Part shown: piece by piece, positions 45,684 to 52,312 of the stretch
Layout of the letters: each line of letters begins with the position of its first letter
How positions within the stretch are numbered: position 1 is the first letter of the stretch
Origin: Promethearchaeia archaeon
GTDB lineage: Archaea; Asgardarchaeota; Lokiarchaeia; Sigyniarchaeales; SOKP01
Length of the DNA stretch: 64,000 nucleotides
Direction of reading: 5' to 3'
Assembly: GCA_029856155.1 (NCBI GenBank)
Contig: JAHQWL010000085.1
Coordinates: 1-64,000, forward strand
Made by a program: the position numbers and the translations under genes
Notes under the pieces: model-generated
The model's database searches: none
What the model saw: only the letters and a program-made list of their open reading frames with translations
What the model was told of the DNA's origin: nothing

Positions 45684-46181
45684 TTACATTTCTAATGGTA
45701 CACGCCATTCTACTCCACATTCCCCACAATGATATTTTTTTCCATACATACGTGGATAATCTGATATTAGATGAGTCTTATCGATAGTTTCTCTGATAAG
45801 CGTTTTATTGTGATTCCCACATTTGGGACATTCTCTTCTCGAATCACCTTGGAGAATTTGCCCTTTACCCATTTCAAGAGGAGCTACATCTTTAGAAAAA
45901 ATTGAATCTGAAACGATTATTTCTTTTTTTTGTTCAATGGGTTTAATTTCTTCTTGTTTAATTATATCTTCAACTAATATCACGGGCTCATTTGTTTCTG
46001 TTTCAATTATAGGTTTTAATATTTCTTTAATTGGTTCTTTCGGTACTGTATATGGGCGTTCTCTATTTTCTAATTCAGCAATTCTCTTTTTAAGAATTTC
46101 ATTCTCTTTCATTAATTCTTCAATGAGGTCTTTATATTCTTGGAGAGTAAAGTCTTTTTTTTCTGTCATTTCTTTGCTCAA
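45684..46181 (-). CDS. Coiled-coil protein with TFIIS/RPB9-like zinc ribbon
   Basis: A 165-residue protein. Residues 10-42 form a short coiled coil. Residues 43-115 are disordered, acidic and Pro-rich. Residues 116-160 are a zinc ribbon with C118-x2-C121 and C152-x2-C155 (RRECPKCGNHNK and YHCGECGVEW). The spacing resembles the C-terminal ribbon of RPB9, TFS or TFIIS. It lacks the catalytic Asp-Glu of TFIIS in the loop. It may therefore be a transcription- or translation-linked ribbon or an adaptor. It is divergent from the gelsolin-like gene, with 163 nt between them. Confidence 0.65.
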   Translation of the reverse strand: MSKEMTEKKDFTLQEYKDLIEELMKENEILKKRIAELENRERPYTVPKEPIKEILKPIIETETNEPVILVEDIIKQEEIKPIEQKKEIIVSDSIFSKDVAPLEMGKGQILQGDSRRECPKCGNHNKTLIRETIDKTHLISDYPRMYGKKYHCGECGVEWRVPLEM

Positions 46182-46344
46182 TTTTTAAAATTCTATTTTG
46201 ACTAAAAAAAGTAATATTATAAGAACATAATAGAGGTTGTATTATTAAACTTAAGGAAATCAATAACTTTAGACAGAAAGAAGATTTTTAAATTCTTGAT
46301 CTATTTATTCTTATATTGTTAGATTATAGTTAAGAGAGAGTATA

Positions 46345-47181
46345 ATGCAACTATTTAATATTAGTGATGAGGGAGAATTAATCAAGATAGATAGGTTATC
46401 TTTTGAGGAAAATGATGTTTATCTTGTTGATGACGAGGAAAAAAACACTATTTATATTTGGGTAGGTTTAAAAGTACTTCAAGCAAAAAAAGACATAATA
46501 GCGGACATTGCTAGAAAGATTGATAAAGAACGCGGTGGATCAGCAAAAATCTTGATAATGAAACAAAAAAGAGAATATGGTTCCTTTTTAGCTATGATGC
46601 ATGATCTTGAAAAAGGGCTAATCCCGGGAAAAACTATTGAAAGGAGACCAGAATTTGTACTAAAAACACCTCCTGAAAGGATAAAATCAGTTAATCTTGA
46701 AGAACCTCCTGAAGAAAGAGAATTAAGCATTGAAACAAAATTAATCGAATGGTTTCAACAACTTAAGAATCATAGAAGCTATGAACCACAAGAAAAGCTA
46801 AAGGAAACCACAGAAACTGTTACATTCGTTAAGTTTGAACAAGCACCCATGGAAGTTAAAGCTACTGAAGAGTTAGAAAGAATAGTTGAAGAGAAAAAAG
46901 AAGAACCTGAAGAACCAGATCTTAAGACACAAATAAAGGAAGCAGCATATTATCTGTCTTTAGATGAATATACTTACGATCAACTATGCTGGATTTTAGC
47001 TGAAAAAATCCAGAAAGTAAACCTAGATATGCCCTCTATAGAAGATATTAGGAGAAAAGCGGAGGAAGTCTTCAATTCAAGCTGTACATACGATGAACTC
47101 TGTTGGTTAAATGCTGAAATGGATATCTTAACTAGAAGAAGCTTTCTTGAACAGAAAAAGAGAAAGATGTTTGATTATTAA
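46345..47181 (+). CDS. Gelsolin-like domain protein with duplicated C-terminal motif
   Basis: A 278-residue protein. Residues 1-92 form one gelsolin/ADF-H-like domain: LFNISDEGELIKIDRLSFE, then DVYLVDD, IYIWVG, KKDIIADIARKIDKERGG and a final helix. Asgard gelsolins modulate actin filaments in vitro. The middle (100-200) is Pro/Glu-rich and unstructured. The C-terminus carries two copies of a 12-residue unit, YTYDQLCWILAE (209-220) and CTYDELCWLNAE (247-258), in helical context. This duplicated unit is unfamiliar to me and may be a protein-binding module. No actin gene is in the window. It is divergent from the zinc-ribbon gene, so the two may share regulation. Confidence 0.8.
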   Translation: MQLFNISDEGELIKIDRLSFEENDVYLVDDEEKNTIYIWVGLKVLQAKKDIIADIARKIDKERGGSAKILIMKQKREYGSFLAMMHDLEKGLIPGKTIERRPEFVLKTPPERIKSVNLEEPPEERELSIETKLIEWFQQLKNHRSYEPQEKLKETTETVTFVKFEQAPMEVKATEELERIVEEKKEEPEEPDLKTQIKEAAYYLSLDEYTYDQLCWILAEKIQKVNLDMPSIEDIRRKAEEVFNSSCTYDELCWLNAEMDILTRRSFLEQKKRKMFDY

Positions 47182-47220
47182 ACATCAAATTAAAACTAAA
47201 ATTTAGGAAGCCTTAATCTC

Positions 47221-47526
47221 CTATCCACAACAACTATTATTTTGTGGGTTTTTTGCTACTGCACGAGCATTCCATAAACATCCACAACCTTTTCGTTCTT
47301 GTAATATAATTGCCATTGTTGGACAATTTCTTTTACAAGCAGAACATTCTGTACAGCGTTCTGGTTCATACATCTCATACTTTCCTTCGTTATTAGGATT
47401 TGGTATTCCAAACGGGCATACTTCCCCACAAATTCCACACCCTGTGCACAAATCAGGATTTATCGAGATTTTTGGAATAACAATAGGTATCTTGATTGAA
47501 GCTGCTTTTATCGTTATCTTTATCAC
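47221..47526 (-). CDS. hgcB: HgcB-like mercury methylation ferredoxin
   Basis: A 101-residue 2[4Fe-4S] ferredoxin starting at GTG 47526, 48 nt after the HgcA fusion gene. Cluster I is C27-x2-C30-x2-C33-x3-C37 (CTGCGICGEVCP) and cluster II is C58-x2-C61-x2-C64-x3-C68 (CTECSACKRNCP). After the clusters come GCGC (C81, C83) and a terminal C99-C100 pair in NNSCCG. The post-cluster Cys and the C-terminal Cys pair are distinguishing features of HgcB, which reduces the HgcA corrinoid and shuttles Hg(II). An ordinary ferredoxin has neither. Its length fits the family (about 95 residues). Position directly after hgcA settles the assignment. Confidence 0.82.
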   Translation of the reverse strand: MIKITIKAASIKIPIVIPKISINPDLCTGCGICGEVCPFGIPNPNNEGKYEMYEPERCTECSACKRNCPTMAIILQERKGCGCLWNARAVAKNPQNNSCCG

Positions 47527-47574
47527 CTAATTTTTCTCTAATTATATTATTTTTTTTATTTTATTTATTCTATT

Positions 47575-49242
47575 TTATTTTAAAATATTAAAAAAAATGA
47601 ACCCAATAATTTTAGTAACAAGACCAATTATCAATAAAATCATATTAATTTTACTGAAAATGGGATATTCATCTTGAATTTCTCTAGGGCTTGTTGCCAT
47701 AGTATATCCACTAAACGATATTGTCGAAAAGAAAGCTAACCAAAAGTAAAAAATACTACTCAGAAGAATGGATAACAGTGAATAATGAAAAAGCCAAGAA
47801 AATCCACCAAACAATAAAACATTAATAACTCCAAAAATAACTCCTTTATTGACAAATTTGCGCGTAAATTTTGTAATGGGAAAAAATATCGCGATAAGTG
47901 CATTTGCTATAATTATCCAAAGCCAAATTTCGCCCACAATCAATAATTGTGATATCCATACAGTATTAATGAAACTTAGTCCTATAAATAACAAAATTAA
48001 GGCAATACTAGGCCACAGAAATATCTTTCGAAGTAAAAATGTTGTATGTGTAATTTCTGCTCGAAAACGATGCGATATTGTAAATTTTGCTAATTTCATT
48101 TTATCTGGTTTTCGAGCGGGACGTTCTTCTAAGAATTTAGGTAAATATTTAGCCCATACAGGACCATATAAAACATTAAAGGGAAAGTCAGGCGCCTCAG
48201 CTTTTATCAGTGGTGTTGCAATTCCTCCTGCTGAGAGTTGAGGTACAATTATTGTTTTTTTATTAGTAATTTGTGCAATCCCTGTAGCTTTAACAGCTTC
48301 AATTAATTGTTTATTTCCAAAATCGTTTCCACGTGCTGCGCACCATACATTTATACCCCTAGAATCAACACATAATACCCAAGCATCTAATCCTTTTAGA
48401 GCACGCATCACCTTAATATATGTATAAATATAATTAGCTGTTACAATGATAGGCGAAGCTTCATTGGGATTACCAGATTGGTAAATACCTGGTTCAATTG
48501 GTATTTGATCTATTTGTCCCGTGAGTATACAACGATAAATACTCATTTGAGCCCCTAATCCTTTGTATTTTCTATTTCCGGGATGATAATACCCAGGTTT
48601 TATTAAATCCTCCTTAAATATTTTTTTTAGTTCAATGGCTTGAATAGAGCCATGCCTCCATTTCATAACTGCTGAAATTTCAAATCCTATAGGTTCCAAA
48701 TATTTAAAGAACCACTTTACTATAAATGTACTTTGTATTCTGAGTCTCCGTAATTTCTTTTTATAACGCCATCGTTTAAAATTAAACCAAAGCTTCCAGA
48801 AGCCCGACGGTACAAATTCTGCCGCTATAATCATTCGACCATTTGGTTTTAATGCTTTCCATGCATTTCTTAGAAAGATTTGCTGTTCGAAAGGTCTAAG
48901 TTCTGAAAGCATAAATGTGCTAATAATAATATCCATTGTGGCATCCTCAACTGGTAGATCATCTATAGAGCCTATCTGATATAACAACTTAAGATTTGAT
49001 TTAGAGGGGTAATTTTTCATTGCAGCAGTTATCATTCTATGGTTTTTATCTAATGCCAGCACATCATTTCCTTTTAAAGCCATTTCTGCTGCGAGAGTAC
49101 CTGTTCCGCAACCTACTTCTAGGATGTTCTCTTGTGTATTAATTCGCTCTAATATCCAATCCTTTACTTCTATATTTACTCCTTTAGTAAGAGCTGTAAA
49201 TTTTGACTCATATAAATCTGGTTCCAATTCCAACTTTCGCAT
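47575..49242 (-). CDS. hgcA: SAM methyltransferase-HgcA fusion (corrinoid mercury methylase)
   Basis: About 555 residues from ATG 49242 (GTG 49248 adds two; positions below count from that GTG). Residues 1-235 are a class I SAM methyltransferase: ENILEVGCGTGTLAAEMAL (40-58), VLALDKNHRM, LPVEDATMDIIISTFML and KALKPNGRMIIAAE. Residues about 250-405 are the HgcA corrinoid domain: IEPGIYQSGNPNEASPIIVT, LKGLDAWVLCVDSRG, the cap helix NVWCAARGN with Cys303 as the lower-axial cobalt ligand, PQLSAGG and NVLYGPV. Residues 408-557 hold about five membrane helices with FSGYTMATS near the end, like the FTG-ST-TS motif of HgcA. Known HgcA is about 340 residues without the methyltransferase. Role: methyl transfer from a corrinoid to Hg(II), perhaps with methyl groups loaded by the fused domain (inference). 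The canonical cap-helix NVWCA(A/G)GK is changed after the second Ala. Confidence 0.83.
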   Translation of the reverse strand: MRKLELEPDLYESKFTALTKGVNIEVKDWILERINTQENILEVGCGTGTLAAEMALKGNDVLALDKNHRMITAAMKNYPSKSNLKLLYQIGSIDDLPVEDATMDIIISTFMLSELRPFEQQIFLRNAWKALKPNGRMIIAAEFVPSGFWKLWFNFKRWRYKKKLRRLRIQSTFIVKWFFKYLEPIGFEISAVMKWRHGSIQAIELKKIFKEDLIKPGYYHPGNRKYKGLGAQMSIYRCILTGQIDQIPIEPGIYQSGNPNEASPIIVTANYIYTYIKVMRALKGLDAWVLCVDSRGINVWCAARGNDFGNKQLIEAVKATGIAQITNKKTIIVPQLSAGGIATPLIKAEAPDFPFNVLYGPVWAKYLPKFLEERPARKPDKMKLAKFTISHRFRAEITHTTFLLRKIFLWPSIALILLFIGLSFINTVWISQLLIVGEIWLWIIIANALIAIFFPITKFTRKFVNKGVIFGVINVLLFGGFSWLFHYSLLSILLSSIFYFWLAFFSTISFSGYTMATSPREIQDEYPIFSKINMILLIIGLVTKIIGFIFFNILK

Positions 49243-49369
49243 ATACACTACAGCGATAATATTTACACCTTTTTATTACCCATTTTATTAAATTTAAACA
49301 AAAAAAGAATAAAAATTTTGATTTTATAATTTTTAAACTAGATTCAATACAAAAATCGAGATGTTCGCT

Positions 49370-49483
49370 TTAACAACATTCTTCTTTTGATTGAGCTTCT
49401 TTTTCACTTTTAGTCTCTTCAACACAACATCCTTCAGTACAACATTCTTCATTTTTTTCTATCATTTGTTTATACCACTTCAT
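49370..49483 (-). CDS. 37-residue cysteine-pair peptide
   Basis: A small gene, ATG 49483 to TAA 49370. The peptide starts MKWYKQMIEKNEE and has three Cys-Cys pairs (residues 14-15, 19-20 and 36-37) in a Glu/Lys-rich background. The codon use and the operator-controlled promoter directly upstream make chance unlikely. It should bind soft metals such as Hg(II), As(III) or Cu(I) through the pairs, perhaps as a metal buffer or as a carrier to HgcB, whose end also has a Cys pair (inference). It lies between the marR and hgcA genes on the same strand, 121 nt before hgcA. I know of no named family. Confidence 0.6.
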   Translation of the reverse strand: MKWYKQMIEKNEECCTEGCCVEETKSEKEAQSKEECC

Positions 49484-49505
49484 TAATTTATTAATTAGTT
49501 AATTG

Positions 49506-49525
49506 ATAGTTAGGATCCTAACTAT
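49506..49525. promoter_or_regulatory. Palindromic operator at the Cys-peptide/hgcA promoter
   Basis: ATAGTTAGGATCCTAACTAT is a perfect 20-bp palindrome. It begins 22 nt upstream of the Cys-peptide ATG and overlaps the 3' edge of the TATA element by two bases. A repressor bound here would block the transcription start. The core is GTTAGGATCCTAAC. Similar 16-bp matches lie at 49546-49561 (13/16) and at 50085-50100 (12/16). Confidence 0.75.
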
Positions 49526-49531
49526 ATAAAA
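49524..49531 (-). promoter_or_regulatory. TATA box of the Cys-peptide/hgcA operon
   Basis: On the minus strand this reads TTTTATAT. The expected start of transcription is about 25 nt downstream, near 49500, giving a leader of about 17 nt before the ATG at 49483. The operator palindrome overlaps and extends downstream of this box. Confidence 0.55.
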
Positions 49532-49545
49532 GTTTCGTTTCGTAT

Positions 49546-49561
49546 AATTAAGATCCTAACA
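49546..49561. promoter_or_regulatory. Second operator copy upstream of the Cys-peptide TATA box
   Basis: AATTAAGATCCTAACA matches the core palindrome AGTTAGGATCCTAACT at 13 of 16 positions. Its centre is 38 bp from that of the palindrome at 49506-49525, upstream of the TATA box, so dimers could bind both sites on similar faces of the helix. Confidence 0.55.
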
Positions 49562-49602
49562 AACGTTAAAAACATTCAAAATTCAAAGAGGATTTAGTAA
49601 TA

Positions 49603-50070
49603 TCATAAAGAAATAAGTGAATTCAGGAGTTTTTGGAGTAATTCTCCTAATTTTTTTATCTCTTCCTCATTAATTTCCGGACAACATCCATTTACCATTG
49701 ATTCTAATCGAGGTGTTTTGGTTTTTAAATCTTCTCCCTTTTTAGTAAGTTTAACAAGAAGGCTTCGTCTATCGCTAGGATGTGACTCACGAGAAACCAA
49801 TTCCTTCTTCTCCATAGTGTCTACTACTCCTGTAATTGTAGATCTAGAACAATTACATGTTTCTGCTAATTCTTTAAATTGTTGACCATCAGAACTCCAT
49901 AATTCTCTTAGAATTAGATGTTGAGTTGGTGTTAGTTCTAACATTTGAATATTATTTCGCTGTAATTTTTCATATTTTTTATTTAAGGTATTGATAAGTT
50001 CAAAAACTTGAACAATGTCTTCAGGTTGACAACAAATATTTGAAGATTTTTGAGAATTTTTATCATTCAT
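49603..50070 (-). CDS. MarR-family regulator with three cysteine pairs
   Basis: A 155-residue MarR regulator from ATG 50070 (TTG 50079 adds three residues). The winged helix runs from LTPTQHLILRELWSSDGQQF through ELAETCNCSRSTITGVVDTM to the wing SRESHPSDRRSLLVKLTKKG, all typical. Counting from this ATG, there are three cysteine pairs: C13-C14 (NICCQP), C72-x-C74 inside the recognition helix (TCNCSRS) and C129-C130 (GCCPE). Ordinary MarR proteins do not carry such pairs. They suggest sensing of a thiophilic metal or metalloid, in which case binding at the recognition helix would release DNA (inference). It is upstream of the Cys-peptide and hgcAB genes on the same strand, and its own promoter holds a copy of the operator. 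Confidence 0.8.
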   Translation of the reverse strand: MNDKNSQKSSNICCQPEDIVQVFELINTLNKKYEKLQRNNIQMLELTPTQHLILRELWSSDGQQFKELAETCNCSRSTITGVVDTMEKKELVSRESHPSDRRSLLVKLTKKGEDLKTKTPRLESMVNGCCPEINEEEIKKLGELLQKLLNSLISL

Positions 50071-50084
50071 AATTATCAAATCTT

Positions 50085-50100
50085 AGTTAGGTTCTTAATA
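50085..50100. promoter_or_regulatory. Operator copy at the marR promoter
   Basis: AGTTAGGTTCTTAATA matches AGTTAGGATCCTAACT at 12 of 16 positions. It begins 14 nt upstream of the marR ATG at 50070. On the minus strand it follows a TATA-like GATATAAATTATT directly, the same TATA-then-operator layout as at the Cys-peptide gene. Autorepression is the natural reading. Confidence 0.5.
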
Positions 50101-50256
50101 ATTTATATCCTTATAATTTTAATAGCTCTTACTATTTTATATTTTTTGTGGTTCTGAATAGGTTTATAAAATCTTTCAATTATCTATGCTAGTTAATTTT
50201 AAATACTTCTCTTTATATCTAATACTAAATTTTAATTTAAAAAATTGGTAATCTTA

Positions 50257-50844
50257 ATGGAAAATAGTGATGAAGTAAGTGAAAAGCAGTTGTGGAAAAG
50301 AATTTGGAGTGAATTTCGAATACCACTTATAGTAGTAATTCTAGCTGGTATTTGTGCTATCATCGGAGCTCTTCTTGTTCTCTTTTGGTTTATAAGGATA
50401 ACACCTCTTGGTTATTATGGTACTGCCCCTATTGGATTATGGAGAATGAATTGGGTCGTTGGGTTTATGATCCTTTTAGCTCTATTCGAGCTTTTATTTA
50501 TTGGTGTTCCAGCGGGATTATTTTTCGGTCTAGGCGGATATTTATGGTGGCGTAATTTGGCTCCTGAAAAAAAGCAATTTTTCAAAGACAGAGAAAAGAA
50601 AAAGACCCATAGAAAGCAAGAATATGGTGGTGGGGGTGGATTTGGATTCTTTATGTTCATATTTTATTGTATTTATCTTGCCTTTGATGGTCATTACAAT
50701 GCTCCTTTTGGTAGTGAACCCTATACTTATTGGATTTATGCATGGTTTTTAACAATCATGTGGCTCTTGATATATGTTGGAATCCCAGCAGCAATAATTT
50801 GCCTTATTTTATACTTTACTAAGTGGCGAAAAATACCTGAATAA
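50257..50844 (+). CDS. Four-helix membrane protein
   Basis: A 195-residue integral membrane protein from ATG 50257 (TTG 50245 adds four). Helices lie at about residues 20-48, 64-95, 128-145 and 158-187, with a basic cytoplasmic loop (KKQFFKDREKKKTHRKQ) and a run of glycines GGGGGFGFF before the third helix. It is divergent from marR, and no operator copy lies at its own promoter. Family not recognised; link to the mercury locus is unproven. Confidence 0.55.
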   Translation: MENSDEVSEKQLWKRIWSEFRIPLIVVILAGICAIIGALLVLFWFIRITPLGYYGTAPIGLWRMNWVVGFMILLALFELLFIGVPAGLFFGLGGYLWWRNLAPEKKQFFKDREKKKTHRKQEYGGGGGFGFFMFIFYCIYLAFDGHYNAPFGSEPYTYWIYAWFLTIMWLLIYVGIPAAIICLILYFTKWRKIPE

Positions 50845-50856
50845 ATAAAACTCTCC

Positions 50857-50870
50857 TTTTTTTTTTTTTT
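50857..50870 (+). terminator. T14 tract after the membrane protein gene
   Basis: Fourteen T residues start 12 nt after the stop at 50844, flanked by CTCTCC and AAGAGA, which may pair weakly. It looks like an archaeal T-tract terminator. The following A tracts would serve the convergent MFS gene. Confidence 0.45.
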
Positions 50871-50927
50871 AAGAGAATGATAAAAAAAAAATAAAGATAT
50901 TTTTAGCTCTGAAATTTGAGAAACTAT

Positions 50928-52235
50928 TTAATTCTTAGCCATCGCTGTTATAGTTTTATCTTTAGGTTCTGGTACAAATTGCAGTGCTATAAAAACACCA
51001 ATAAATGCTACTAAGCTTAAGAGCATCCCCACACCTAATGCTTGTAGAGAAATGAATGGATGTAATAATCTTTCTGCTGTTGTAGTATAAGGATTAAGAG
51101 AATCAGAAATTGCACCTACCATAAAACCACCAAAACTTGCCCCTCGAGCTATTGAAAAAATAATTGAATTAGCTGAAGCTCTAATTTCTGTATCATATAA
51201 TTCAGAAGACCATACTCCAAAGATGCCATGCAATGCAAAACCAATAGTAATAACTCCACCAGCTATTATAAGCAATGTATTATTGAAAATTAAGAAACCA
51301 AATATGCCAAATAATACTCCTCCAGTGATACCAATTAAGTTATCTATTAAAAATGCTTTTTTCCTACCTATATAATCGCTCAGTGCCCCAAAAGAAAACA
51401 ACATCACAGCGGCTATTACCATATAAATTAACATGATAAGCAGAGCACTAGTTTCAGGATTTGCCGCACCTGAATAGGTAAATAAATATTCAAAAAATAC
51501 CGGGGCAAAATCAACTAGAGTATGATATGCCGTTTCAGCAAACCAGAAAAGAATTGTTAGTAAAATCGTTAATTTGAGCCATTTCTTACCAAAGACTTCC
51601 CTTATTCTTATTTTTTGCTTAACTTGTTTCTCCTTAGTTATTTTGTCGTATTCTGACCAGACTTCTGATTCAGGTAAAGCAAACCAAAATAGAACAAGGA
51701 AGGGTATTGGAAATAAAGCAGTAAGAAAACAATATTGCCATCCTAAGGGTCCAATCAACATTGTTGTGAGAATAGCGGCAATGTAACCTATTACAAAAGT
51801 AGAATGAACCAATCCTCCTGCAGCTCCTCTTCTTTTTGTTGTAAAATACTCAGAGATTATTGAAAAGGATATTCCCCAACTCACACCTAATCCAGAAAGC
51901 ATACGTAATATGGCAAAAAGGAGAAAACTATTGCGAGGAACAAAAGCTGTAGAAGCTGAAAAAATAGCATCCCAAGCAATTGACAAAATCAAAGCTTTTT
52001 TTCTGCCAAATCTATCACCAATTTCACCAAATAATATTGCTCCTGGTACAGTACAAACAAATTGTAATGAAATAACTAGTCCAATCGCAGTATCTCCTAC
52101 ACTAAAATAATCTTTTAATCTTTGAGCAAGAGTACTTATTAATACAAGTGAGTATCCATCATGCATCCAAGCAATTATTGCGGCTAGCATAACAACCATT
52201 AAAATACCTTTTGAATAAGATTTTTCTTCACTCAT
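50928..52235 (-). CDS. MFS transporter, sugar/organic acid symporter type
   Basis: A 435-residue, twelve-helix permease. LFGEIGDRFGRKKALILSI is MFS motif A between helices 2 and 3, and FGALSDYIGRKKAFLIDNL is its repeat between helices 8 and 9. ISEYFTTKRRGAAGGLVHS follows helix 4. This resembles aromatic-acid:H+ or sialic acid/phosphate symporters. The gene is 78 nt downstream of the sulfatase at 52313 on the same strand, so it may import the sulfated compound or export the product (inference). Confidence 0.8.
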   Translation of the reverse strand: MSEEKSYSKGILMVVMLAAIIAWMHDGYSLVLISTLAQRLKDYFSVGDTAIGLVISLQFVCTVPGAILFGEIGDRFGRKKALILSIAWDAIFSASTAFVPRNSFLLFAILRMLSGLGVSWGISFSIISEYFTTKRRGAAGGLVHSTFVIGYIAAILTTMLIGPLGWQYCFLTALFPIPFLVLFWFALPESEVWSEYDKITKEKQVKQKIRIREVFGKKWLKLTILLTILFWFAETAYHTLVDFAPVFFEYLFTYSGAANPETSALLIMLIYMVIAAVMLFSFGALSDYIGRKKAFLIDNLIGITGGVLFGIFGFLIFNNTLLIIAGGVITIGFALHGIFGVWSSELYDTEIRASANSIIFSIARGASFGGFMVGAISDSLNPYTTTAERLLHPFISLQALGVGMLLSLVAFIGVFIALQFVPEPKDKTITAMAKN

Positions 52236-52312
52236 TTTAAGCCTCTCTATAGAAATTTATTATAATAAATAGTTAAATATAGCCTTTTCATCTATTTAAA
52301 TCTATAAAAAAA

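Noticed and set aside
47221..47526. Generic 2[4Fe-4S] ferredoxin
   Set aside because: The GCGC after the clusters and the terminal CC pair plus position after hgcA fit HgcB.
47575..49242. CFeSP (acetyl-CoA synthase/CODH corrinoid subunit)
   Set aside because: The C-terminal five-helix membrane domain and the FSGYT-ATS stretch are features of HgcA, not of soluble CFeSP, and a ferredoxin with a CC tail follows.
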